From: Pseudo-nitzschia pungens
Lineage: Eukaryota > Bacillariophyta > Bacillariophyceae > Bacillariales > Bacillariaceae
Length of the DNA stretch: 64,000 nt
Assembly (NCBI GenBank): GCA_037355855.1
Contig: CM074760.1
Location: 3,154,501 to 3,218,500, forward strand
Reading direction: 5' to 3'
Shown: piece after piece, positions 30,941 through 41,430 of the stretch
How the letters are laid out: each line of letters begins with the position of its first letter
Position numbering within the stretch: the stretch's first letter is position 1
Translations under genes and position numbers: made by a program
The notes under the pieces: model-generated
Database searches by the model: none
What the model was told of the DNA's origin: nothing
Seen by the model: the letters and a program-made list of their open reading frames with translations, nothing else

Positions 30941-33900
30941 ATGCCGGTTCTTCGTTTTTCCATTTTATACACCCTCTTCTGCGTGCTACGCCTTTCATCG
31001 GCAGCTGTTGTTGAGCACAACTTTACAATTGGCCACTTCGTTGCTTCACCGGATGGAACACCGGTGACTGTCCTGGGAATCAACAATCAGGTTCCATCTC
31101 CTTCCATTGTTGTCAACCAAGGCGACACTCTTGTTGTGAACCTGTTGAACAACGACCCGGTTCACAGTCACTCGTTGCATTGGCATGGGTTGACCCAGAA
31201 GGGATCCCCCGAAATGGATGGCGTGGTTGGAGTCACCCAGTGTGCTCTGCCGCCATGGAAGAGAATGACCTATCGATTTGTCGTGAACGACGATCCTGGA
31301 ACCTACTGGTATCACGGACACTCCGGTCTCACAAAGGTTGGAACACGGGGAATAGCGGGAATGTTGATTGTAAAGCCGAAGGCAGAGAACCATGATCCTC
31401 ACAAGGACCTCTACGTGGAAGAGAAGGAACTATTCTTGCAAGATTGGAGCCACGAGTCTCCGGCCGATAGCTACATGAAGACCCTTGGAGGCTTGCACCC
31501 ACCAGTTACCCAGAGTGCAACTGCACACAATATTGCCATGTTCCCATGGATCAGTGGTTTGATGAATGGTAGAGGTACGAAACAGAAGCATCTGTCCATC
31601 GACTCGATCGACGATAGGTATAGTGTTATCAACATCGGAGTACCCTTTAAGAATGAAGAAATTCGACATGCTACACTGGATCAGCTAACCACAACTGGAA
31701 CAAGACTTCGCATCGTGAATGGTGGTGAAATTTTTGCTCTGAAAGTGTCGGTTGACCGGCACAGACTGCTGATCATAGCAACCGATGGGACGGATACCGA
31801 GCCCCTAGAAGTCGACTCCGTCATACTTCATGTTGGGGAAAGATATGACGCCGTACTGATTCCGCGGGATGATGAGTATTTTGACGACGATGATGGCCGT
31901 GATGATGACAATGGAAACTACTGGATTCGGGCCACGACTCTAGAAATGGATGACGGCGCGCAGGTACGAATTTGAATTGCTTTGTCGTTTCCGATACATA
32001 GTCTCTTTGACCTTACTAACCAAATTGTTGTTCACGTATTGTTTCCGTACATCTTTGTCATATTTCCGGACCATCCTCGTTGCGGTAGATCCAGATGAAC
32101 AATGAAGTTCGTGGAATTTTGCGATACACTGGAGCGCCCGAAGAACTTCCCCGAACAATCCCATATTCCTCAAAAGCGGAAGTTGTTCTGAACTGTTTCG
32201 ATTGGCTTTCAACGCCGTCTCTAGACAAGGACTCGAAATGCCTTCCTGTTACTGCACTCCGCACACATTCTTCTCTTGCAAGTTACTACGACCCGATAGT
32301 AAACAATGACCCAGATGAGACCCACGAAGTTGCGTTTGAGCATTCGAGAACTTCAAAGTACTTTGGTCATTTTACTAGAATCCGCTCCAACGTTCATGAC
32401 AACGAACTTCCATCCAGAGAATCTCATCGCGAAGGCGAGTACACACAATTTGTTCTTCCCAGCATGCCTGCTTATGCAGAGGATGGTGCAAAGGCAGAGG
32501 ATGTCAATCACGACCATACTCTTCACCTTGACATTACTCATGGTAACGGCGTCCAGATTATTTGGAATCATCAATCGAGAACAGCACATCCGATCCATAT
32601 CCATGGGTACAAATTCGTGGTAGCTGCTACCCACGAAGCCAACGTCTTGGAGCACTGTTCTATCGTGGATTGCCCGGACCAAAGAGACTGGTTTTCATGG
32701 CCAATTCACAAGGGAGTTGTCGACGAAACGATTCGTGATGGCTTTGTAGTGAAGGACACAGTCGTGTTACCAGCTGGGGGCTATCTTGTAACGAGATTGA
32801 TTGCAGACAATCCAGGAGACTGGCTTGCTCATTGTCATGTTGATTTCCATCAAACGGATGGTATGGGACTCATAATCCGAGAGTCCTCTCCGTCCAACGA
32901 TCACATCGGAATAACTCGCCCATTGGATTTTCCACAGTGCAGTGGCAATGATTACGAAGCTCTTGATTTAGGAGCAGAGTCCGCGCGCCGACCAGCTTGT
33001 GATTGCCTTGCAGATCCTGAGACAATAGAACGAGCAAGCCCTGAGGCTGGATGGAGATGCTCAACGGAGTATCTTTGTCGTCATGAAGCCGTGATGAAGG
33101 AAGGTGATCTATCGGCCTCTAGCCATGTTCAAGAACAAAAGAATGACCATCAAATCCGAGGCGTCCGACAGCGGAACTGGAGAAAACTATTTATTTCGAT
33201 TGTTTTATCGATGGTTGTTGCAGCTACTACACTGCTACTAATTGTTCGAGTAAATCCAAGTGATGAAATTGATCCTGAGAGCCAACCTTGGCAGAACCTT
33301 TTCCGTCTGATATTTGTCGATGAATGGAAAAAGAAAATGTCCCTCGTACACTTCATCGAGGTCTTTGGGTTGGCTTTAGTGGGTGGGGCGCTGTATTTTG
33401 ACGTCGGCTATACCACAGATGAACGAGCTTTTCGCGAATCGCTTGCCTTCATTTTCTGGATGAGTGCCTTTTGGTCGATCAGTTCTGTTTATAGTTCCAT
33501 TGTATCATATCATTCGGATAAATGGATAAGAAAAGAACGCTGCATGCTGTACATGATAGCTTCCGAGAAAAGTACATCAGATGTCAGACCAACATCATCG
33601 ACATTCGATGTGGCGGGTTCTTCTGTTGGCCTCATCGCATCTTCGTCTCTTACTGGTGAATTGGGTCAGGTTTCGGTACGAAACATTTTCTTGGTAGAGC
33701 GGGTCGGACAAGATCGCATCGAGAAGTTGCGAGTCAAGATTATGTCATACCACTTGGCTAGATGGTTCGCTGGAACACTCTTATCGAGTCCCTTTCCGAT
33801 CCTTTTTTCTCTGGTAGTGGACTCCCTAACTCAATTGGCTCCAGACATAGTAGCAGTCTTACTATCTGCACTCATCCTCATATTGACGCAACAGTCATTT

Positions 33901-34739
33901 GATTCCCTTGGCCGGTTGTTAGCTGAAATTGCAGGGAAAGAATCCATCGGTCGTGCCGTTTGCTTCGGCACAATTGTCTCACAATTGCTTGTCATTGCAG
34001 GAGGTTTTTATCGCACCGTCCATCCTCTTATTTCAGTGGTAAGTGACATTCCTACTATCACTGCTTACACTTTTGTGTTGGGCATTTCAAGTGTTCTTTC
34101 AGAAAATAAGTTTCCTCATGTACAGTTCACCTTTTCTTGTTTGTGCTACATAAACGTTACAATAGATTTGCCCGATTCGCTATTCTTTCTCCGGAATATC
34201 GAAGCTTTTCATTTCAAGCTCGGACTCGTTTTGGTGTACCCCTGACCGTGCTGGTAAGTAATTCTATCGAACAAGAAAGATCGATGATAAACGTTGATCT
34301 CTGCTGACCCGTTTGCCATCCTTTATGTCCTTGTTCCTTCGTTTTAGACGCTTGGCGTGGCATAACATGGTGTCCAGTAGAGTTATCAGGTGCAATAGCA
34401 GATCTGAAGTTTCGCGGTATAAACATCATTGACTCCTACGAGGACCCAAGTGTTCTGCCTGACATATTTACCTTGATCGCCCTCATCATTTTTCTGAGGG
34501 TAAGCTGCTTTGCTTTGACTTATTTCAGAGCGGAATCAAAGGATAACCAAATTGACCTTGGCAATGAAAAAAGCACTCGAGCTTTGAAAGAACTAAGCGA
34601 CGAAGTTTTGAACGAATTGAGCGTCTCAGCATTTCCCGGCCTATCTCAATCAATAGAGGTCAGTTCATGTGACATCCAAGAAAGTTTGTCTGTTTCGAGC
34701 AACACGTCGGAAGATTCTATCTTGTATGAAAAAAATTGA
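30941..34739 (+). CDS. Multicopper oxidase fused to ABCG-type ABC2 membrane domain
   Basis: A four-exon gene for an 1148-residue protein: exons 30941-31963, 32095-34038, 34166-34253 and 34348-34739, with introns of 131, 127 and 94 bases (two GTAAGT and one GTACGA donor). A signal peptide (to about SSA, residue 21) leads into a laccase-like oxidase with all copper sites: HWHG, WYHGHSG, HPIHIHG, and HCHVDFHQTDGM with the axial Met. A single helix at about 704-725 is followed by a domain of about 380 residues resembling the membrane part of ABCG transporters: an elbow (WQNLFRLIFVDEW), KERCMLYMIAS before a helix with SSPFPIL, GGFYRTVHPLIS, CPIRYSFSGIS, and a last helix near IFTLIALIIF. No ATP-binding domain is present. 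The extra helix would put the oxidase outside and the elbow in the cytosol, as ABCG needs. Role in metal oxidation or export is inferred only. Confidence 0.8.
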
Positions 34740-35206
34740 AAAATCGTTGGGAGGAGGGAATGAGAAAGACTTCAAAACTATGTCGTCAATAGAGTAGAAG
34801 AAAGAAACGCAAGGTTAAATATATGAACGAAGACACCTATATTATCTCGTCTAAGTTAAAAATTGCATGAATGACATAACTTCGATATTATTCATGTAAG
34901 CAGCAGTTGTCTCTTGTGTCATCGCTTCCAGTCGAAGAAAGTAGGTCCGTGATAGACATCATGTTGCACTTTGGGGGCATAGGGATCACACTGTTGGGAG
35001 CATTGCATCCTTGACTGCTCCTCGGTTGCAATTTACACTCCGTTTTGACTCCAACTGAAGTTCCCATCTGATAATAGTTGGGGATAAAAATATTCAAAAA
35101 TAGCACCCAAGATATATGAGCACATCTTTCCAAGATCATACCCCATCCAGCCACAAAGCTAGCTTTGGACACGCACAACAGATGAAATTGAAACTAGTGA
35201 TCAAGT
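34740..35206. other. Convergent spacer, 34.7-35.2 kb
   Basis: No gene is confidently supported between the convergent oxidase fusion and methyltransferase genes. A 96-residue minus-strand frame (34888-35178) begins just past the methyltransferase stop, but it has no recognisable features and probably reflects its 3' untranslated region. Confidence 0.4.
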
Positions 35207-36308
35207 CTATTCTTCTTTTGCAGCCAATGAACCAAGCTGCTGCTGTCGAGCCTTTTGCTCTGCATATTGTTTTTTCCCGTGGAACTCCTTTAAGTGTGTC
35301 ATATCCATTTGAGCTTCGAAAGCTTCATGAATCCACAAAGTCTCACCCCAGCGAGAGAGTCTGGAACCATTACGGCGATGAGAGCACGAATGCAATCGAA
35401 TTTCAAACTCTACTCAAGCAAAGTGTTTCCCAAAGCAATGATAGTACGCACCTCAGGACTTGCTTGTACCCGTAACTTTCTAAATAAGTTCGCAGATTCG
35501 CTTTCGGTCTCTCGATTGTCAAAATGCGTATTCGATAGTCTGCGAGCGGAAATTCAGTCATGATGAATTCCTCTGCACCCTCAACATCTAAGCTTAAGTA
35601 ATCAATCACTTTCGGAACATCGAACTTTTGGAAGATTTCAAGAAGTGGTACAGTATACTCTTTGGTAGATGAACGCTTGAGATGGGACCCATTGTCAAAG
35701 CCGCTTCCTACAATTCCACCATGATCAAGCCCATCGAACTTGAAATTCACCTGTTCCAGTCGTTTCCGTCCAACTACGGCTCCAACTAATTGACAATTCT
35801 TCCTCGCGTGTGTCAAGGAATACCAATATTCCGGGTTCGGCTCGATGCAAAGTCCCCTCCATCCAAAAAACCTTTCCAGAGCATAAGAGTTACTCAATGT
35901 CGTTGCATCATTTGCAGCCAAGTCCACAAAATATCCATTCGTTTTGTTTCTGAGAAGGCTGAGTATAACTTCGTCTTGACGCGCCTGTGAAAAGAACTTT
36001 TTGTCGGTTGGAAGTAACGATTCGAAGTAATCTGTAAACCCATAGAATACTTCCAGTGTCTTCCATCCATCCTCGTGGTTGTCGATTGCAGCAGTTTGCT
36101 CCGAGCGATCCTGCTGCAATCTATGTATCTCGGTGCCCAGAAAGTTTTGGTTTCTTTCCAAGTTCAATCCTACCATGATCCCTGCTGAAAACACAGCGAT
36201 ATAAATGATGTGCCGAACGACGAAGATAAACAGTATTGAAGAAAATCTAATAACATTGTCACACCATGTCGTCACACGAATGCGCCTCGGTGAAGATGGT
36301 TGAACCAT
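35207..36308 (-). CDS. FkbM-family methyltransferase, membrane-anchored
   Basis: A 336-residue SAM-dependent methyltransferase. Exon 1 is 36308-35452 and exon 2 is 35360-35207; the 91-base intron (GTGCGT ... TTCCAG) joins GYKQVLR to LSRWGETLW, restoring the family's C-terminus. A basic cytosolic tail precedes one membrane segment at about residues 18-45 (LFIFVVRHIIYIAVFSAGIMVGL), so the enzyme should face the Golgi or ER lumen. The catalytic domain has SQARQDEVIL, the SAM-binding stretch GYFVDLAANDATTLSNS, RGLCIEPNPEYW, and the diagnostic YLSLDVEGAEEFIM. FkbM enzymes O-methylate sugars and polyketides; the diatom substrate is not known, and cell-wall glycans are only a suggestion. The frame upstream of the chosen ATG is open but not needed. 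Confidence 0.82.
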
Positions 36309-37693
36309 GACGAACGCCCTCTGTAACAAAATATTAAATGGAAAGAGACGCACTGCAGATGTGCTTCCAACTGCGTTACAATTCTCCAGCTCCTTAGGTC
36401 GATCGGGACTGTACCGTAATCTTACCGGTAGCTCGGGGTGAAATAGTGACGAAAAGATGAAAAAAGTATAATTTTTGAACCATACTGTACGTACGATACT
36501 GTACAAGTAAGTCGTAGAACTGATTTTTCAAAAACTCCGAGCGAGCAGTTGGTCGCGGGAACGCTTCGTAGACGGCATGCGCGAAAAAATGAGAAAATGT
36601 CATGGTCGTCCATGCTGCAGTTTTCTGTTATGGTGTCACATACGGTAGCTGAATCATAGTAACCTTACCGGTAACCTTAGTATGTGCTGCCCAGAGCAAT
36701 TGCACGGCAGTTTGGGTGCTTCTTGTTGCTTGTGTCATGAAAGCACAAGAAGTTGTTGTGATGGTGTCCATTTTGAGAATACCTACCTCATGAGATACTT
36801 CTACTGCTGACTGGGTCACACCAAGAAAAGCAGAAAATAAGAAGATTGTGATTGCATGCTAGTAGTGACCGTAGTGACGAGGTCGAACAATGTACTACTA
36901 CTAGTAGTAGTACTAGTACTACTACTAGTACTAGTAGTACTAGTACTAGTACTACTAGTAGTAGTAGCAGTAGTAGTACTACTAGTAGTAGGACGAGCAG
37001 AGACAACACATCACAATGAGCAACGCTTAAACACCGCCATGCTTCTGGTTCTTGTACTAGTAGTAATATACAATTTTTGAAGAAGATCTATATCCCACCG
37101 AGAACTGATGTTGTAGCACTTTATTTCATGGTCATATCATCCTCAGAATATCATGTCACTCTGTCGTTTCTGCTCGTTTCTGCTCCGTTGTACCAGAACG
37201 AGTAACGTACTAGTACTACGGGTAACTTACTTGCTTCTTGCAATGTTCAGGCCATACTAGTAGTAATGCTGATAATGTTACTACTGCTGTACTTCGTATT
37301 GCCCACTGCCTAAGGTTAATGCCGTCTGCCGTCTGCCTGCTTTCTCGTTTTGTACTTGTCGTCGCTGCCGATCTCGAACCGCAACAAGGAGATATCATTC
37401 TCATATTATTATTATTTGTCTTTGTACGACGACACCCTCCCGGTAGGAAAGTCGAACGCCAAAAGCCAGAAAAGTTTCAAAAATAATGCTTTCTTCGACT
37501 AAAGATGAAATTGCTCATCGCAAATCATTATTAAATTACTACTGCTGGACTACCGTTCGTTCATTCGTTCCCTGATCCACGGCTTCGTCCCAGAGTGTTC
37601 GTGCCTCGCATCTCATTGCATCGCATACCGCACGGTGCGTTCGTATATATTGGAAAAATGCTTCGTCACTCCTGCTGTTTGCTCGTCATTGAT
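36309..37693. other. Intergenic spacer, 36.3-37.7 kb
   Basis: No gene is supported. Two GTAACCTTAC motifs lie at about 36657-36680. The CTAGTA tract at 36892-36991 is listed separately. The last 100 bases are probably 3' untranslated sequence of the oxidoreductase gene. Confidence 0.45.
36892..36991. repeat. CTAGTA/TACTAG microsatellite
   Basis: About 100 bases made almost wholly of TAC, CTA and GTA triplets with many ACTAGT palindromes. Because the tract is self-complementary it can fold into many alternative hairpins. Frames through it (Leu/Val-rich on both strands) are artefacts of the repeat. Confidence 0.9.
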
Positions 37694-39395
37694 CTATTTG
37701 AGTTGTTCCTGAAGAATGGGAGTCAAGTATTCGGCAACCTTCAAGGTGTCAATAGCGATCTGGATGGTGGCGACACCTTCGGCAGGCTTTCCGTCAACGG
37801 TGTGCTTGGCGACACGTTCCTTGACGGTGATGTAATCGGGATCCTGGGTGAAGAAGTATGGCATGGCGGTGGGGTATTGGGCTTGCAATTCCTGGACGTG
37901 GACCTTGTCCTCCTCGTCGGGCATGTAGTAACGGAAGACCTCTTCTCCACTCGTGTCGGTGACGGTAGCGTACGAGTCCGTTCCTCCGCATCGGTCGGCA
38001 GCAACGGAGACCTCCTTTCCGGTCTTTGTCTTGATGGTGAACTTGATCTTGTCAAAGTCGGTGAAGTCGGTGCCGCTGGGTCCCTTGAGGGTCTGCATGG
38101 AGGAGAATTCCTTGTCGGCGATAACCTCGGCAATGTTGTCGACGGTGACGTCGTAAAAGCTGACAAGGAGGGCCAATTCGTGGATGGCCATGTTCTTCAG
38201 CATGCCCTCGGCGTTTCGCTCGAAGCATTCTCCGAGGGATTCGGGGGTGTTTTCGTAGGCGTTGTTGGAGACAAAGGTGACGTGGGATCCCTCAACGGTT
38301 TCGGCGAATTCCCGTGTCTTGCGAACGTACTTGCAGACATTCTTGTTGTATCCCATCAAAACCTCGACGTTGGCACCGTCGGCCTCGGCCTTCATGGCCT
38401 CGAGCTCGACGACGGTGGGAGCACCGGGCTTTTCCAGGTAGATGCATTTGGCTCCGTGGGCAATCGATTCGCTGAGCAAGCGAGGATTGTCGGCGGTTCG
38501 TCCCGAGATGAGTGCCAATCGGGGTGCCTCGGGTGGGGGAAGCTCGTCGAGGGAGACGGCGAACTTGGTTCCGTACTTGGCCTCGGACTCGGATTGCCAC
38601 TCGCCGAATTCCTTTCCGGCATCGGAATCGGCACCAGCTCCCATGAACCATGGCTCGACGACGTAGTCGAGGGAGGCGCTGGGGCACCTGTCAACAAACA
38701 GAAAGAAAAAAAAGACAGCAGAAGCACAAGCACGAATCGGCACGTGAATGGGATGGATGAGACAACCAGTTTGTTTCTATTGCAGTGTACTGCATTGCAT
38801 TGCATTGGATTGCATTGGATTGCTTCGGTCACAAAATTCCACCCCTGCCCGTCACGATTGCAAACAAACAAAAGCAATTCTTCCATGGCGCTGTCGTCAT
38901 TCGTGATGCCCGTCGCACGCTTGACAACCGTCGAAACTGCAAAAAAATCTTTGGAAAAACTATTTTAGCTCTCCATCGACACCAAAGATTCGTCCCGCGT
39001 TCTCATCCAATGCGAATGCGAACGTGAATGCAAACGCGAACGGAGTGCTGTCTTCGATCGACCATCGATGCGAGCGACGGAGACCTCCGCCATGGACTCC
39101 GAATCCCAAAAACGCTGATAGAATTGATAGAGAGCGCTGCGACTTACTTGTCCTCGAGCATCTGAACGGCGTGGTACCACCCCATTCCACGGTTGGGGGC
39201 TCCGCACCCGACCAAAATCACCTCGGCTTGGCCATCCTTCGCAAGATTCAGAGAACTGCCGGCGTACGAGCGGGTGGCGGTCCTGGCAACGGCGTTTTTG
39301 TTGACAAAAGCTGCGGTTCTTCGGGCTGCGATGGAAAACATGGTGGCTGTGGTGGCTGCGAGTAGTGTTGTGGTTCGGGTGGACGAGAATTTCAT
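37694..39395 (-). CDS. Gfo/Idh/MocA-family oxidoreductase, plastid-targeted
   Basis: A 413-residue NAD(P)-dependent oxidoreductase. Exon 1 is 39395-39148 and exon 2 is 38687-37694; the 460-base intron (GTAAGT ... TTGACAG) joins MLEDK to CPSASLDYVV in frame. The N-terminus is a signal peptide (about 1-30, MKFSSTRTTTLLAATTATMF) followed by RRTAAFVNKN, an ASAFAP-like motif, then a transit-like Ser/Arg stretch, so import into the diatom plastid is likely. The Rossmann fold opens with VILVGCGAPNRGMGWYHA; the family EKP motif appears as YLEKPGAPTVVELEAM, then MGYNKNVCKYV and NMAIHELALLVSFYDV. Family members act on sugars, inositol or related polyols; no substrate can be assigned. Codon use is strongly biased toward C/T-ending forms, which suggests high expression. 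Confidence 0.8.
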
Positions 39396-41430
39396 TTTGT
39401 GTGTCAAGAACTTAGAGAACGGAGGAACGCGCTGGTTGTTCTGTGTTGGATGTTGGTAGTAATCTTAGCGTAAAGACTGACTGAGTACGTACTGAAAATG
39501 CGTTGAAAAAGTTGGTTTTGATTATTCTATTATTCGTTCAAAGATACGAAAACAAAAAAATCATGCATGTGGCGAGTTTGTGCAACGTGGAAAATTTGGA
39601 ATTGTGAGAAAAGGGGGACAAACGTGAATTTCAAAAAATCCACAATCTTTTGCTTCCGTTCCCAAAGGGTTCTCAAGGAAATCGCGTTGTTTGGAAGTTG
39701 GCACGAGGGTTTCCCGTAGGCGGGTACCGTTCCTCGATCCTTCGCAAACAAGGAACATATCCATCAGCTTCTTCCCCGGCAACTGCCGGCATCGTATTTA
39801 TGAGCAGTTTGCGAGGAGAAGGACTATTGTTCCGGAAGAACAAGTGGGATGGCTTTAACAGATGGTTGAGATATGTCTTTGGTGCAAACCACCGGTGGAT
39901 GGATTCGTCCTGGGTTTCGTCGAGGATCTTCTGCGGACCAGGCAACTCGAACCTAATGGGTCCGGCAACGACAGCCATCCAAGACCACTGGTTTGGAACT
40001 CCTGTGGGCGTCGAATCAAAAACCGTGTGTTGAGGAGTTGGTAAGGTTACCGTATCTCCGCCACCGTCCCGTTCCAGTCGTACTTGTACTCGGACCTCAC
40101 ATAGTAGTAGTACGGTACGCACAAATGATCACCATCGTTTGTTCTTTGTTGCTTGTTTCCTTCAACATTCCGTCGTTGCACTTATAAATAATGATAATAG
40201 TACGGAACTTCGTAGTAGATCGTATAATCGTTGGGCGACAAAAGCCTTCGCCTCGGTTTCCTGTTTGGAATTGTTTCGAATCGAGGAGTAAACTTCCATT
40301 CGTGGAACAATTTGTCGCGAGAAGAAGTAGCCTCTGTGGTCGGCATCGCCCCCACTCCTCCGCTCCTTTTCATTGGATCACCGTGTCGCGGCCAGGAAAC
40401 TTGTTCCTCCTCCCTTGGACAAAACTCAAATGCAAACCAATATAAAGTACCGGTACAGTATTGGATTCACGAACCAACTACCAGAAGAGAATAATTCGTC
40501 TCCGTCTCCGACCCAAAAGACGACGATGATGCGCCTTCTTTGATCTTCTGTGGCCAGGAGGCGTACGGCACGGTATGCTCCGTGACGTTTGGTTCGTTTC
40601 GATCGAGAGATTGCATCGATGCTTCGTCTTGCGTTTCGGTTGCCAGCATAATGTCGGGTAGGAACAAAACGGATGGAGGATTCTTCCTCGACACCGGGAA
40701 CCGGTGATCCTTCGCCCCTCGCACTGGGGGGAAAAGGGTTCCGGGAACATTACGGGTTTCGTTCTAGAGAAGGGGAGAAACGAAAAGAAAAGAAAAGAAA
40801 AGAAAAGAAAAGAAAAGAAAAGAAAAGAAAAGAAAAGAAAAGAAAAGAAAAGAGAACAATCAACCAGAAAGGAATGGTCGGTGCCTCTTTCGAAACGTGC
40901 CGACGAGACGGACGCTCGCGCAATGATTTCCGATGGATTGCTACGATGCTAGAAATGCATGTTGTCGGCACTGCCAATTGAATTGAATTGAATTGAATCC
41001 CGCGAGACATGCTACAGCTTCCTTGGGAACGATAGGATAGGATAGAATAGAATAGGATGGGACATGGTGGTCTCTTGCTTTGCTTGTCGTCGACAACGTC
41101 CAACCGCCCTTGGCAGATCCGACGCAATCCGAAAAAAAAAGAATGAGTTGCGAACGAAATATTATGGTGTCGTCGTAGAAAAGACAGCAAAGGCGATTTG
41201 GAAAATTGCCAATCCCCCCCATTCGACACCATGTTCCGTGCGCGGAGCACTTGGTACACATATGCAAGGAGCAAGCAAACAAAAGGATCAAGTCCAATGT
41301 GGGTACGTGTGCTTGTAGTTCCGGGTGTTTTTTTTTTTTTAAGTATAGTATAGTATAGGGTGTACTCTACTAGATCTTTGTCATCGCTGTCTGCGGCCGG
41401 CACACTCGATCGGAGATCCGACGGATTCTG
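39396..41430. other. Intergenic spacer, 39.4-41.4 kb
   Basis: No gene is supported in about 2 kb. One GTAAGGTTAC motif lies near 40042. An (AAAAG)n run is listed separately. An AATTG run (TTGAATTGAATTGAATTGAA) occurs at about 40979-40997, and a TAGGA/TAGAA repeat at 41031-41058. Confidence 0.45.
40783..40853. repeat. (AAAAG)n microsatellite, about 14 units
   Basis: A nearly perfect five-base repeat. Lys/Glu/Arg-rich frames crossing it are artefacts. Confidence 0.95.

Noticed and set aside
34888..35178. 96-codon frame just after the FkbM gene
   Set aside because: No motif, lies where the 3' untranslated region should be; kept only as a remark.
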